A DNA stretch of 64,000 nucleotides from SCUB01 sp041918675 (GCA_041918675.1 JAYRVF010000014.1:248001-312000), one strand, 5' to 3'; numbered from the stretch's first letter, positions 25,203 through 35,779 are shown. The notes: generated by a model not told the origin, from the letters alone. Numbers and translations are program-made.

Positions 25203-25858
25203 CGGGCGTCTCCCCCATCTCGCACGTCGGCGGTGACGACGCCCGGAATGAGCGGCGCCTCGTCTTCAAGGCCCTCGACATGGCCATGATCGTGGTGCGG
25301 GAGATGCCCGGTCCGCGTGAAGCCCCAGGCGACCTGCAGGAAGCGGAAGCACATCAGATAGGATCCGAGCGGAACCGCGAGATAGACGATCCACATCGGC
25401 AATTCGAGGTCGGCGGAGACTTGATCGGTGTGGCCGATATGCCAGACGAAGCTCGCCCCGAGCGTCCCCACGATCGCGGTGAACAGCGCGCCGGCGAGCA
25501 GGCCGAACAGCACGACGAAATATTTCGATCGCGTGTTGAGGCGGGCAAGCGCGACGTCGACGCCGACATGGATGCCGGTGCGCACGCCATAGGCCGCGCC
25601 GAATTTCGCCATCCACACGAACATGTAGATGCACAATTCCTGCGCCCAGGTCAGGTTGATGTTCTTCATCCACATGAAGATCGATCGGCCGAAGACGAAG
25701 AGCCAATCCTGCCCGATGCTCTTGCCCCATTGGGCAAGGCTGATCGCGCCGCCCATGCCATAGCGATGGACCACGGCGACGAAAATGATCAGCGTCGCCG
25801 CCCCCATCAAAATGCCGATCAGAATCTCTTCCAATCGGTTCAGCGCCCGCATCAGCAT
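25199..25858 (-). CDS. dctQ: TRAP transporter small permease (DctQ)
   Basis: 219 residues with four membrane spans (ILIGILMGAATLIIFVAVVH, the span around IYMFVWMAKFGAAYG, FVVLFGLLAGALFTAIVG, MWIVYLAVPLGSYLMCFRF). The DctQ motif WAQELCIYMFVWMAKFGA is present. The loop between spans 1 and 2 is longer than usual, and the C-terminal tail is His-rich (HLPHHDHGHVEG) and cytoplasmic. It bridges DctP and DctM. The gene overlaps dctM and is separated from dctP by 96 bp containing a strong palindrome. Confidence 0.9.
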   Translation of the reverse strand: MLMRALNRLEEILIGILMGAATLIIFVAVVHRYGMGGAISLAQWGKSIGQDWLFVFGRSIFMWMKNINLTWAQELCIYMFVWMAKFGAAYGVRTGIHVGVDVALARLNTRSKYFVVLFGLLAGALFTAIVGTLGASFVWHIGHTDQVSADLELPMWIVYLAVPLGSYLMCFRFLQVAWGFTRTGHLPHHDHGHVEGLEDEAPLIPGVVTADVRDGGDAR

Positions 25859-25915
25859 GGCGTCGCTCCCCTTTCCCGAATTCTGAGCGTCCGGGAATAT
25901 TTTCGTGAGAAACAG

Positions 25916-25935
25916 GCGGCCCCCGCGGGGGCCGC
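25916..25935 (-). promoter_or_regulatory. 20-bp palindrome between dctP and dctQ
   Basis: A perfect GC palindrome, half-site GCGGCCCCCG, lies 19 bp after the dctP stop. Without a U-run it is more likely a partial attenuator or 3'-end stabiliser that lets dctP be made in excess over dctQM, as is usual for binding-protein operons. Confidence 0.55.
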
Positions 25936-25954
25936 TCTGTCACTTTGGCGTGGC

Positions 25955-26953
25955 TTAATTGGTCTTGGCGGTGGCTTTATAGATCGCCTCGATCAGCTCC
26001 TTGCCGACGCGGCTGGCCATCTCCTTGTGCACGGACTTGGCCGCCTCGACCCAGGCCTTTTTCTCCGCCGCCGTCGGCGTGTGGAAGTCGGTCTTGCCCG
26101 ACTTCTTCATCGCCTCCATGGAGTCGTCGTTTTCCTTCTGCGCGATCTCGTTGGCGTAGGCGGTGGCTTCCACCATCGCCTTGTCGAGACCGGCGCGCAC
26201 GTCGTCCGGCAGACCATCCCAGAATTTCTTGTTCACGATCACGGCGTAGCCGAGATAGCCGTGGTTGGTGAGCGTGGCGTTCTTCTGCACTTCGTGCATC
26301 TTCTGGGTGTACATGTTGGAGGGCGGGTTCTCGGTGCCGTCGACGACGCCGGTCTGCAGCGCCTGGTAGACTTCCGAGAACGCCATGACCTGCGGCACCG
26401 CGCCGAAGGCCTTCATCTGCGCTTCGAGAACCTTCGAGGACTGGATGCGCATCTTCAGGCCGAGCATGTCGTCCGGCGTCTTAAGCGGCTTGTTGGCCGA
26501 CAGGATCTTGAAGCCGTTGTCCCAGTAAGCGAGCCCGATGATGCCCTTGGAATCGAGCTTGTTGAGCAGTTCCTTGCCGATCGGGCCGTTGGTGATGGCG
26601 CGCAGTGCCGCCTTGTCCTGGAAGATGAAGGGCAGGTCGAAAATCTCGAACTCGCGGGCGCCGAGCGGGCCGAATTTGGCGAGCGAGGGCGCGAGCATCT
26701 GCACCGCGCCGAGCTGAAGCGCCTCGAGCTCTTCCTTGTCCTTGTAAAGCTGCGAGTTCGGGTAGACCTCGATCTTGACCTTGCCGCCGGTGTATTTCTC
26801 GCCGAGCTCACGGAACCGGTCGGCGCCCTTGCCCTTCGGCGTATCGGGCGCCACCACGTGGCTGAACTTGATGACGATCGGCTGTTGCGCCATGGCGGAC
26901 GCGGCAAAGCCGAAGGCCGCCACGAGGGCGAGCGAGAAAACCGTTTTTTTCAT
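25955..26953 (-). CDS. dctP: TRAP transporter substrate-binding protein (DctP)
   Basis: 332 residues with a signal peptide (MKKTVFSLALVAAFGFAASAMA, cleavage before QQPIV). The DctP signatures IKFSHVVAPDTPKGKGADRF, LPFIFQDKAALRAI, LKMRIQSSKVLEAQ (with the Arg that binds substrate carboxylate) and VVDGTENPPSNMYTQ are clear. It is a periplasmic receptor delivering an organic acid to DctQM. It is the first gene of dctP-dctQ-dctM. Placement close to aromatic and alicyclic degradation genes would fit uptake of an organic acid, but there is no direct evidence for the ligand. Confidence 0.92.
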   Translation of the reverse strand: MKKTVFSLALVAAFGFAASAMAQQPIVIKFSHVVAPDTPKGKGADRFRELGEKYTGGKVKIEVYPNSQLYKDKEELEALQLGAVQMLAPSLAKFGPLGAREFEIFDLPFIFQDKAALRAITNGPIGKELLNKLDSKGIIGLAYWDNGFKILSANKPLKTPDDMLGLKMRIQSSKVLEAQMKAFGAVPQVMAFSEVYQALQTGVVDGTENPPSNMYTQKMHEVQKNATLTNHGYLGYAVIVNKKFWDGLPDDVRAGLDKAMVEATAYANEIAQKENDDSMEAMKKSGKTDFHTPTAAEKKAWVEAAKSVHKEMASRVGKELIEAIYKATAKTN

Positions 26954-27115
26954 GGGGGAGTCTCCAGGATGTAACGGCCGCGCGACACGCGACCAAACTT
27001 CCCACCCGTCTTCACGGGAGGCTGATACTGAAATTCGATTCAGCCCGGCCCGTCGCCGCCGTCAAGTGAATCTGGCATCCGGCGGATGCATATTGTTGTT
27101 GCAGCGCAAAAAGGC

Positions 27116-27139
27116 GTGGCGCGCTTCACGGCGCGCCAC
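27116..27139 (-). terminator. Rho-independent terminator of leuA
   Basis: On the minus strand GTGGCGCGC pairs with GCGCGCCAC (9 bp, 6-base loop), followed by GCCTTTTTGC. It lies 36 bp after the leuA stop and separates leuA from dctPQM. Confidence 0.75.
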
Positions 27140-27174
27140 TGTATCTTCGCAAATTCATCGAAGTTCGGCCGCCG

Positions 27175-28737
<1,563 letters not shown>

Positions 28738-28810
28738 GGGAGGGTCCTTCGCTCATCGCGCCCGGTGCGTGAACCGTTGGGCGCTCGTGGGTTTCGTGGC
28801 TGAATACGTT

Positions 28811-28853
28811 CCCCTGAGTGCCCAGGCGCGATGGCCCGGCCGGCTCTCAGGGG
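28811..28853 (-). promoter_or_regulatory. Stem over the leuA leader-peptide stop codon
   Basis: CTCAGGGG (28846-28853) and CCCCTGAG (28811-28818) pair perfectly across 27 bases. One arm contains the leader-peptide stop codon, so a ribosome stalled at the Leu codons or released at the stop would favour different folds. There is no U-run, so control could be Rho-dependent or act on leuA translation. Confidence 0.45.
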
Positions 28854-28948
28854 CCGGTAAGCAGCGGAAGCCCAGTCAGAATGAGGGCAGCCGGGAACGC
28901 GGCCGTGGCGGCCGTCCCGTCGATCGCGCGGAAATCGCGGCGAATCAT
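28847..28948 (-). CDS. Putative leuA leader peptide
   Basis: A 33-residue frame starting at ATG 28946-28948, nine bases after GAGGG; an upstream in-frame ATG at 28957 has no ribosome site. Its last half reads PAALILTGLPLLTGP, with five Leu and one Ile codon just before the stop. Such a cluster is the mark of attenuation peptides for leucine genes. It ends 109 bp before leuA, with the stop inside a pairable stem. No protein function is expected. Confidence 0.6.
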   Translation of the reverse strand: MIRRDFRAIDGTAATAAFPAALILTGLPLLTGP

Positions 28949-29145
28949 TCTGCACATCCCTCAATCTATCCCAATCCTTGACCGAAAAACGTTGACGGAG
29001 CGTCACCACGCTCGGCAAAGCGGCCATGGATGCCGGCATAGGGCCGGCAGGCCGCGTTCATAACCCGTCCATGGCCGCCCAGGCAAGCCCGACGAGGCGC
29101 CCGAAGGCCTTGGGCGCGCGCAAGAAGGTCAGCACCCCTGCCCCA

Positions 29146-30078
29146 TCATTTGGCCGGCTTTCCGTTCTTGCCTTCCGCCTTCAGCGCGCGGCGGACCTCC
29201 TCGAACTCCTTCAACGAGTCCTTGTCGACCTTCGGAAATTGCAGATCGAGGCGCTCCATCGCCGTGACGATGGTCGTCGAGATCACCGCGCGCGCGAACC
29301 ATTTGTGGTCGGCCGGCACCACGTGCCAGCGCGCGTAAGGCTGCGAGGTGTGACGCACCATGTCCTGGTAGGCGGCCATGTATTTGTCCCAGAGTCCGCG
29401 CTCGGCGACGTCGCCCATGGAGAATTTCCAGCGCTTGCCCGGTTCCTCCAGGCGATCGAGAAAGCGCTTGCGCTGTTCCTGCTTGGACACGTTGAGAAAG
29501 AATTTGAGGATCAGCACGCCGTTGCGCGCCAGATAGTGCTCGAAGGCGTTGATGTCCTCGAAGCGCTCGCGCCAGATGTTCTTGGTGACCAGTTTCTCGG
29601 GCAGGCGCTGCTTGGCGAGATATTCCCGGTGCACCCGCACGACGAGGACCTCCTCGTAATGCGACCGGTTGAAGATGCCGATGCGGCCGCGCTCGGGCAG
29701 GCAGACCGCGTGGCGCCACAGAAAATCGTGGTCGAGTTCCTGGTCCGACGGCGCCTTGAACGCGAATACCTGGCAGCCCTGCGGATTGACCCCGCTCATG
29801 ACGTGCTCGATCGCGCTGTCCTTGCCGGCCGCGTCCATGGCTTGAAAGATCAGAAGAACGGACCAGCGGTTCGCCGCGTAAAGCCGCTCCTGCAGCGCGC
29901 GCAGGCGGCCGAGATTGGCGTCGATGATCTTGAGCGCCTTGTCCTTGACGAGGCCGCCGTCGACGGCGGTGTCGTGGTGCTTGAGCCGGAACGAGGTCGG
30001 CTCGTCGATGCGAAACGGCTCGACCAGCGACTTGAAGAGCTTGCCGGAGCCGTCGGCGTTCTGCTTGCCGTTGCCCAT
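29146..30078 (-). CDS. ppk2: Polyphosphate kinase 2 family protein
   Basis: 310 residues. The PPK2 core shows Walker A AMDAAGKDSA (80-89), Walker B with GRIGIFNRSHYEEVLVVRVH, and the lid segment KQEQRKRFLDRLEEPGKRWKF. PPK2 enzymes move phosphate between polyphosphate and nucleoside mono- or diphosphates. The length and single domain suggest a class I or III enzyme; the class cannot be fixed by eye. ATG 30076-30078 is used; a downstream stop at 29146 leaves a Lys-rich tail. It is last in an operon behind two membrane sulfatase-fold genes, 48 bp after the second. Confidence 0.9.
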   Translation of the reverse strand: MGNGKQNADGSGKLFKSLVEPFRIDEPTSFRLKHHDTAVDGGLVKDKALKIIDANLGRLRALQERLYAANRWSVLLIFQAMDAAGKDSAIEHVMSGVNPQGCQVFAFKAPSDQELDHDFLWRHAVCLPERGRIGIFNRSHYEEVLVVRVHREYLAKQRLPEKLVTKNIWRERFEDINAFEHYLARNGVLILKFFLNVSKQEQRKRFLDRLEEPGKRWKFSMGDVAERGLWDKYMAAYQDMVRHTSQPYARWHVVPADHKWFARAVISTTIVTAMERLDLQFPKVDKDSLKEFEEVRRALKAEGKNGKPAK

Positions 30079-30126
30079 TGGGCCACTCCTTCCCGAGTTC
30101 GCGGGCGGCCGGCGCCATCACGGCCG

Positions 30127-31839
30127 CTAGAGATTCTTGATCAGCCCGGCGTCCTTGAGCAGGCGGTTGAGACGGCGCGCCTCCTGCCCGCCATTGCAGG
30201 CGTAGAAAAGCCCATTGCAGCGAAGCATCATCGACTTCTGCGCGGCGAAGGACGGGTCGAGCGGCAGGCCGGCCGCCTCCTGCACCGCGATCGGCAGATA
30301 GGCCGCATCGAGCATCGCGAGCGCCGACGACATGTCCACCGGCGCGAAATTGACGGTGTCGATCGCGTAATAGGTCGCGTAATAGCGCGGGTCGTAAGCC
30401 ATCAGACGGCGCGCGAGTTGGCCGGGCCGGGCCTTCGGATCGAGAATTCGATGCGACAGCGCCGGCTGATGGTCGCCGAAGCGCACGATCAGGAAGGAAT
30501 CGTCGGGATAGGCCAAACGCAGACGCGCGACAAAGGCGCCGTAGTCGCGCGCGGTCATCGTCTGGCGGCGGATATATTCGTCGACCTCGGGCTCGTTGCC
30601 CGGCGCGCGCCAGCCGGGCGTCAGGTCGGGACGATAGGTCTCGGTCCAGGGGAAATGGTTCGCGGTCAGATAGACCAGCATGAACAGCGGCGTCTCGGGC
30701 GCGCGCGCGCGGGCCAGCGCCTTGAGCGCCTGGTCGAAATAGAAGCTGTCCGGCTGCATGTCCTCGCTCACGCCCATCTCGGCCATGTCAATGAACTGGT
30801 CGATGCCGAGCCCGCTCTGGAAAGCGCGCGCGCCGAGGAAGTCGCCATAGGTCGGATAGAGCGACAGCGTCGTGTAGCCGCAGCGCTTGAGCGCCCGCGG
30901 CAGTCCGCGCGTGACGTTGCCGGCTGCGATCCGCGTCAGATAGAAACGCAGCGCCCCGTATGAGCGCGACGAAAGCCCCGTCAGCACGTTGTATTCGGTG
31001 TACCAGGTCGGCCCGCCGGTCGCCTCGGCGAGAAAGACGCGCCGCTCGCCGTCGAACGACTTGAAATAATCGCGATAGCCCGCCGGCACCGTGACGCCCG
31101 GCGCGGCGGAAACGTCGAAGCTCGACTCGTCGAGCAGGAGGATGATGTGCGGCGGCCGCGTCACCTTGCAGGGCGCGGCGGCGGGAAGTCCGCCGCTCGG
31201 CCGGGCGTCGGCGTCGATCCAGCCCTCCGCCATCAGATGCGAGAGCGACATCGCGCCGGAGCGCGCCAGATTGGAGATGTGGTTGACGCCCTGGAACGGC
31301 TCCCACGGCCGCTCCGGCACCGCGATCGCGAGATTGGCGATCGCCACCGCGCTCACCGACATCAAGGCAGCGGCCGGCAGCCGGCGCGGGCGGAACGGAT
31401 CGTGGCGCCAGAACAACCACACGACCGGGACGGCAAGAAGCGCCGCCGTCACCATCGACCGCCAGAGGTTGGGCGCCACCGCGAACAGGAACGAAAACGT
31501 ATCGCGGTCGATGATCAGGAAGTCGAGGAAGGTGAGCGTGAGTTGCAGCACGCCGAATTTGAATTGCGACAGCGAGACGAGCACGAACACGAGCGCGAGC
31601 GACAGCAGCGCCGCCAGACCCGGCCGGCGCAGCACGATCAACCAGAACGAATTCAGGAACACCCAGGCCAGCAGCGCCATCGACATGGCGAAGGGGCCGT
31701 ATTCGGAGCTCAGGAGATAGACGATCGCGACGGCGTGCAGCAGGGCGAGCGCCGCCAGCGCCGCGCGCCGGCGCGCGTCGATCTCACGCCAGCGTCCGAT
31801 CCAGCTCCGCGCGTTGGCGATATCGGCGAGCATCGACAT
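30127..31839 (-). CDS. Membrane sulfatase-fold protein (LTA-synthase/phosphotransferase-like), copy A
   Basis: 570 residues. Five or so N-terminal membrane spans (about 25-150, then 155-175) precede a periplasmic alkaline-phosphatase-superfamily domain. Metal-site motifs are ILLLDESSFD, TWYTEYNVLTGLSSRSYG with likely nucleophile Thr or Ser, and IVRFGDHQP. Relatives transfer phosphoglycerol or phosphoethanolamine onto envelope glycans, or hydrolyse sulfate/phosphate esters. A conserved C-terminal element (MMLRCNGLFYACNGG) has a Cys pair. It begins 4 bp after its paralogue (copy B) and precedes ppk2, so the three form an operon. The substrate is unknown. Confidence 0.75.
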   Translation of the reverse strand: MSMLADIANARSWIGRWREIDARRRAALAALALLHAVAIVYLLSSEYGPFAMSMALLAWVFLNSFWLIVLRRPGLAALLSLALVFVLVSLSQFKFGVLQLTLTFLDFLIIDRDTFSFLFAVAPNLWRSMVTAALLAVPVVWLFWRHDPFRPRRLPAAALMSVSAVAIANLAIAVPERPWEPFQGVNHISNLARSGAMSLSHLMAEGWIDADARPSGGLPAAAPCKVTRPPHIILLLDESSFDVSAAPGVTVPAGYRDYFKSFDGERRVFLAEATGGPTWYTEYNVLTGLSSRSYGALRFYLTRIAAGNVTRGLPRALKRCGYTTLSLYPTYGDFLGARAFQSGLGIDQFIDMAEMGVSEDMQPDSFYFDQALKALARARAPETPLFMLVYLTANHFPWTETYRPDLTPGWRAPGNEPEVDEYIRRQTMTARDYGAFVARLRLAYPDDSFLIVRFGDHQPALSHRILDPKARPGQLARRLMAYDPRYYATYYAIDTVNFAPVDMSSALAMLDAAYLPIAVQEAAGLPLDPSFAAQKSMMLRCNGLFYACNGGQEARRLNRLLKDAGLIKNL

Positions 31840-31843
31840 CGCG

Positions 31844-33568
31844 TCACAGCCCCTTGATCAGGCCGGCGTCGATCAGCAGCCGATTGAAGCGCCGCGCCTC
31901 GGCGCCGCCGTTGCAGGCGTGGAACAGGCCGTTGCAGCGAAGCATGATCTTCTTCTGCTCGGCGAAGGAGGGATCGAGCGGAAGGCCGGCGAGCTCCTGC
32001 ACGATGAGCGGCAGATAGGCCGCCTCGATCGTGCCCAGCGCGCTCGCCATGTTGGCGGGTTTGAAGTTGATCGCGTCGATCGCGTAATAGGTGGTGAAGT
32101 AGCGCGGATCATAGGCCATCAGCCGCTTGGCGATGCCGTCCTCGTCGATGCCCGGCTCGATGATGAAGGAGGAAAAATCCGGCTGGTGGTCGCCGAAGCG
32201 CACGATCAGAAACGGCTGATCGGGATATTGCTTCTTCAGCCGCGCCAGGAAGGTCGAGAAGTCTTCCGCGCTCATCGTCTGCCGGCGCAGATATTCGTCG
32301 ATATGGAACGGGTTGCCGGTCTCGCGCCAGTTCGGCGTCAGTTCGGGCCGGAAGCGCGCGCTCCACGGCAGGTGATTGGCGGCGAGATAGACGAACATGA
32401 AGACCGGCCGATCGGCGGTCTCCGGCGTGCGTTCGCGGTCGAACAGGCGCAGCGCCGCGTCGTAGAAGAAGCGGTCCGGTTCGAGCGCCTTGGCGCCGAG
32501 ATCGCGCGCGTCGTGGAATTTCTCGATGCCGGTCGAGGTCTGGAAATTCCGCGCGTTCATGAAGGCGCCGAAGGCGGGATAGAGCGAAAGCGTGCGATAG
32601 CCGCAGCGGCGCAGCGCCAGCGGCAGCCCGCGGTTGACGCGGCCGGCGGCGATGCGCGTGACGAAATAGGAGAAGCGCCCGAACGAGCGCGACGACAGAC
32701 CGGCGAGCACGTTGTACTCGGTCATCCAGCTCGGCCCGCCATTGCCCTCGACGATGAAGCCGCGCGCCTTGCCGTCGAGCGACAGGAAATGCGGACCGTA
32801 GCCCGGCGGCACCTTGATGCCGGGCGCGGTGCGGATGTCGTAGCTCGACTCGTCGTGGACCAGGATGATGTGCGGCTTGCGTCCGGCGGCATGACAGGAA
32901 TCGTCCGTGGCCGCCTTGAGGCGCTCGGCGACGGTCGCCTCCGATTCCATGAAGCCGTATTGGGCGTAGTCGGCCACCGCGTTGACGCCGGAGCGGACGA
33001 ATTTCGAGACGTAGCCGTCGCGGGTGAAACCCTGCCACGGCTCGTTCGGCCAGATGGTGGCGAAGACCGCGAGACCGGCGAAGGACGCGACGAACGTCGC
33101 GCCCGCCGGCAGCCGTCGCGGACGGAATGGATCAATGCGCCAGAGCATGACCGCGAGCGGAATGGCGAGCGCGAGCGCGACCGGCACCGCCCATTTCAGC
33201 TCGGGAAAGATGACGAAGAGAAAGGCGACGGTGTCGCGGTCGATCACCATCAGGTCGATGAAGTTCGCCGTCATCTGCAGCACGTCGAGCTTGAAGCGCG
33301 ACAGCACAATCAGGATCGCCACCATCCCGAGCGACAGGAAGCCGGCGAGCGCCGGGCGCCGCGTCAGCGCGATCCAGAAGAAATTCAATACCGTCCAAGT
33401 GAGGATGAAGCCCACGCGCGCGAGCAGGTCGGTCTCCGTCACCCACATCAACGCGAGCGCAACGACGTGCGGCGCGAACACGGCCGTCATCCGAAGCCAT
33501 CCATGCGCGGCGAAGCCGGCGGCGGTGGCCGACACCAGCGTCGAACTCGATACGCGCGCGGACGGCAT
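31844..33568 (-). CDS. Membrane sulfatase-fold protein, copy B
   Basis: About 574 residues from the ATG at 33566-33568; an in-frame ATG at 33676 would add 36 residues, and neither has a convincing ribosome site. Domain order is the same as copy A: N-terminal membrane spans, then ILVHDESSYD, SWMTEYNVLAGLSSRSFG, IVRFGDHQPDF and the C-terminal MLRCNGLFHACNGG. The two proteins are clearly paralogous along their full length. Duplication with a 4-bp spacing suggests they work together, perhaps on different acceptors. First gene of the operon with copy A and ppk2. Its exact reaction is unknown. Confidence 0.75.
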   Translation of the reverse strand: MPSARVSSSTLVSATAAGFAAHGWLRMTAVFAPHVVALALMWVTETDLLARVGFILTWTVLNFFWIALTRRPALAGFLSLGMVAILIVLSRFKLDVLQMTANFIDLMVIDRDTVAFLFVIFPELKWAVPVALALAIPLAVMLWRIDPFRPRRLPAGATFVASFAGLAVFATIWPNEPWQGFTRDGYVSKFVRSGVNAVADYAQYGFMESEATVAERLKAATDDSCHAAGRKPHIILVHDESSYDIRTAPGIKVPPGYGPHFLSLDGKARGFIVEGNGGPSWMTEYNVLAGLSSRSFGRFSYFVTRIAAGRVNRGLPLALRRCGYRTLSLYPAFGAFMNARNFQTSTGIEKFHDARDLGAKALEPDRFFYDAALRLFDRERTPETADRPVFMFVYLAANHLPWSARFRPELTPNWRETGNPFHIDEYLRRQTMSAEDFSTFLARLKKQYPDQPFLIVRFGDHQPDFSSFIIEPGIDEDGIAKRLMAYDPRYFTTYYAIDAINFKPANMASALGTIEAAYLPLIVQELAGLPLDPSFAEQKKIMLRCNGLFHACNGGAEARRFNRLLIDAGLIKGL

Positions 33569-33782
33569 GTTTACGACACGATGCGCCAGAGAAACGGAAA
33601 TCCCCGCCGGTCCGCGCCCGCCCTTCGGCCGCGGCGAACCCGCCAGTTTGTCACGGAAATGTAACGATGCCGTCATACGGCTGCAATGGAGATATGCCGT
33701 CGAAATCGCGCCGCCGGATCAAATGGTAAGCGCCTGCCATCGGGGCGTCGGCGGGCGCGCCGAAGGCCGGCGAGAACGCGCG

Positions 33783-33813
33783 AAAAAGGCCCGGATCGCG
33801 GGGGCGCGATCCG
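33783..33813 (-). terminator. Rho-independent terminator of ilvC
   Basis: On the minus strand CGGATCGCG pairs with CGCGATCCG (loop CCCC), then GGCCTTTTT. The hairpin starts 47 bp after the ilvC stop codon. Confidence 0.8.
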
Positions 33814-33859
33814 AGCCTCGAAACCAAGGCGCCGTGGAGGCGCCGCCGGCGCCGCTCCC

Positions 33860-34879
33860 TTAATTCTTGCTCTTGTCGACCAGCGCCTTCGCCTTGATCC
33901 ACGGCATCATGTCGCGGAGCTTCGCGCCGACGGCCTCGATCGGGTGCGCGGCCAGGCGCGCGCGGGTCGCCTTGAACGAAGTCTGGTTGACCTTGTTCTC
34001 CAGCATCCAGTCGCGGGTGAAGCGGCCCGACTGGATGTCGGTGAGCACGCGCTTCATCTCCGCCTTGGTCTCGGCCGTGATGATGCGCGGGCCGGTGACG
34101 TATTCGCCGTATTCGGCGGTATTGGAGATCGAGTAGTTCATGTTGGCGATGCCGCCCTCATAGATGAGGTCGACGATCAGCTTCACCTCGTGCAGGCACT
34201 CGAAATAGGCCATCTCCGGCGCGTAGCCGGCTTCCACCAGCGTCTCGAAGCCACCCTTGATCAGCTCGACCAGGCCGCCGCACAGCACCACCTGCTCGCC
34301 GAACAGGTCGGTCTCGCATTCCTCCTTGAAGGTCGTTTCGATGATGCCGGCGCGGCCGCCGCCATTGGCGGAGGCGTAGGACAGCGCCAGATCATGCGCG
34401 TTGCCGGTGGCGTCCTGGGCGATCGCGATCAAGGTCGGCACGCCGCCGCCGCGCAGATATTCCGAGCGCACGGTGTGGCCGGGGCCCTTCGGCGCGACCA
34501 TGAACACGTCGAGATCCTTGCGCGCCTCGATCAGGTTGAAGTGGACGTTGAGCCCATGGGCGAACGCGATCGCGGCACCCTTCTTCATGTTGGGGCCGAG
34601 TTCGTCGCGATAGATGTCGGCCTGCAGCTCGTCCGGCGTCAGCATCATGATGACGTCGGCCCATTTCGCCGCCTCGGTCGGCGTCATGCATTTGAAGCCC
34701 GCGCCCTCGGCCTTGGCGCGCGTGGCCGAGCCCGTCTTCAGCGCGATGACGACCTCCTTGACGCCGGAATCGCGCAGGTTCTGCGCGTGGGCATGGCCCT
34801 GGCTGCCATATCCGACGATGGCCACCTTCTTGCCCTTGATCAGATTGATGTCGGCGTCACGATCGTAATAAACACGCAT
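33860..34879 (-). CDS. ilvC: Ketol-acid reductoisomerase
   Basis: 339 residues, the standard class I length. The N-terminal Rossmann motif is VAIVGYGSQGHAHAQNLRDS (23-29 core), followed by the catalytic His in FAHGLNVHF, and the C-terminal knotted domain with DLFGEQVVLCGG, the metal-binding Glu residues in ETLVEAGYAPEMAYFE, and SISNTAEYG. It converts acetolactate or acetohydroxybutyrate to dihydroxy acids with NADPH and magnesium, the second common step to Val, Leu and Ile. ATG 34877-34879 follows GAGGAC. Its own promoter should be in the 282-bp gap upstream, and a strong terminator follows. Confidence 0.96.
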   Translation of the reverse strand: MRVYYDRDADINLIKGKKVAIVGYGSQGHAHAQNLRDSGVKEVVIALKTGSATRAKAEGAGFKCMTPTEAAKWADVIMMLTPDELQADIYRDELGPNMKKGAAIAFAHGLNVHFNLIEARKDLDVFMVAPKGPGHTVRSEYLRGGGVPTLIAIAQDATGNAHDLALSYASANGGGRAGIIETTFKEECETDLFGEQVVLCGGLVELIKGGFETLVEAGYAPEMAYFECLHEVKLIVDLIYEGGIANMNYSISNTAEYGEYVTGPRIITAETKAEMKRVLTDIQSGRFTRDWMLENKVNQTSFKATRARLAAHPIEAVGAKLRDMMPWIKAKALVDKSKN

Positions 34880-35058
34880 GATCTGTCCTCGCGTCGCGGC
34901 AACGGCTGCCGCCTGCCCCATTTTGAACCGGCCCCGAGACGCCAAGCGCCGTCGGTCGCCCCCTTGGAAAATTCCGCCGTGCTTCTAACGCATATTCCGG
35001 CCTGATGGAAACCGTCAGCCCGATAAGAAAATGCGTCGCCACATGAACTTGGCTCGAT

Positions 35059-35092
35059 TTCCGATCGATCGGGCGATTCCGCCTGATCGGAA
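35059..35092. repeat. Inverted repeat TTCCGATC-N18-GATCGGAA upstream of ilvC
   Basis: Perfect 8-bp arms at 35059-35066 and 35085-35092 enclose GATCGGGCGATTCCGCCT. It lies in the gap between the LysE-type gene and ilvC. It could be an ilvC control element or a member of another dispersed intergenic repeat family; only this copy was seen in the window. Confidence 0.4.
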
Positions 35093-35161
35093 AACGCGCC
35101 AGCGCATCGTCGGCCAAAGTGGACTTGCCCGATCGCGCGCGCTCCCGCCTCCGGCCCCCCG

Positions 35162-35779
35162 TCACGTCTCCATCAGCACCGGATAGAGCGAGGCGATCAG
35201 CGCCAGCGCCATGGCGATGTTGAACGCCCGTACCACCCGCGGCGAGGCGAGCAGCGGCCGCAAGGCCGTGCCGAACAGAACCCAGGTCATCGCCGACAAC
35301 GTGCCGAGCACCATCAACAAGGCCGATTGCAGCGCGATATTCCAGGGATAGGTCGTCACCGCCGCGTAGGCGGTGAAGGTGCCGATGGCGATCACCCACC
35401 CCTTGACGTTGACCCATTGGAACGCCGCCGCGCCGATGAAGCTCAGGGGCTGGCCGCGCGCCTGGGCGCCCTCCTCGGCCGGTCCGGCGCGCGCGACCTC
35501 GAAAGCGAGCCAGGCCAGATAGAGCACGCCGGCGTATTTGATCGCGGTGTAGAGCAGTGGATAGATTTCGAACAGCTTGCCGATGCCCACGCCCACCACC
35601 GCGACCATGAAGGCGAAGCCGACGGAAACGCCGAACACATGCGGCAGCGTCCGCCGGATGCCGTAATTGAGACCGGACGTCATCAGCATGATGTTGTTCG
35701 GCCCAGGCGTGAACAGCATCGCCACCGAGAACAGCACGAAACCGTAGAGCAATTGCCAGTGCATCGGCGTGTTCGTCAC
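35162..35779 (-). CDS. LysE/RhtB-family amino acid exporter
   Basis: 205 residues with six membrane spans. The LysE signature FTPGPNNIMLMTSGLNYG starts near residue 24, and KYAGVLYLAWLAFEV and FQWVNVKGWVIAIGT are typical of later spans. Family members export amino acids such as lysine, homoserine, threonine or leucine. The ATG overlaps the ilvH stop by 4 bp, so it is translated with ilvIH. That context points to export of a branched-chain amino acid or pathway product, to avoid feedback overload. The substrate is inference from position only. Confidence 0.88.
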   Translation of the reverse strand: MTNTPMHWQLLYGFVLFSVAMLFTPGPNNIMLMTSGLNYGIRRTLPHVFGVSVGFAFMVAVVGVGIGKLFEIYPLLYTAIKYAGVLYLAWLAFEVARAGPAEEGAQARGQPLSFIGAAAFQWVNVKGWVIAIGTFTAYAAVTTYPWNIALQSALLMVLGTLSAMTWVLFGTALRPLLASPRVVRAFNIAMALALIASLYPVLMET

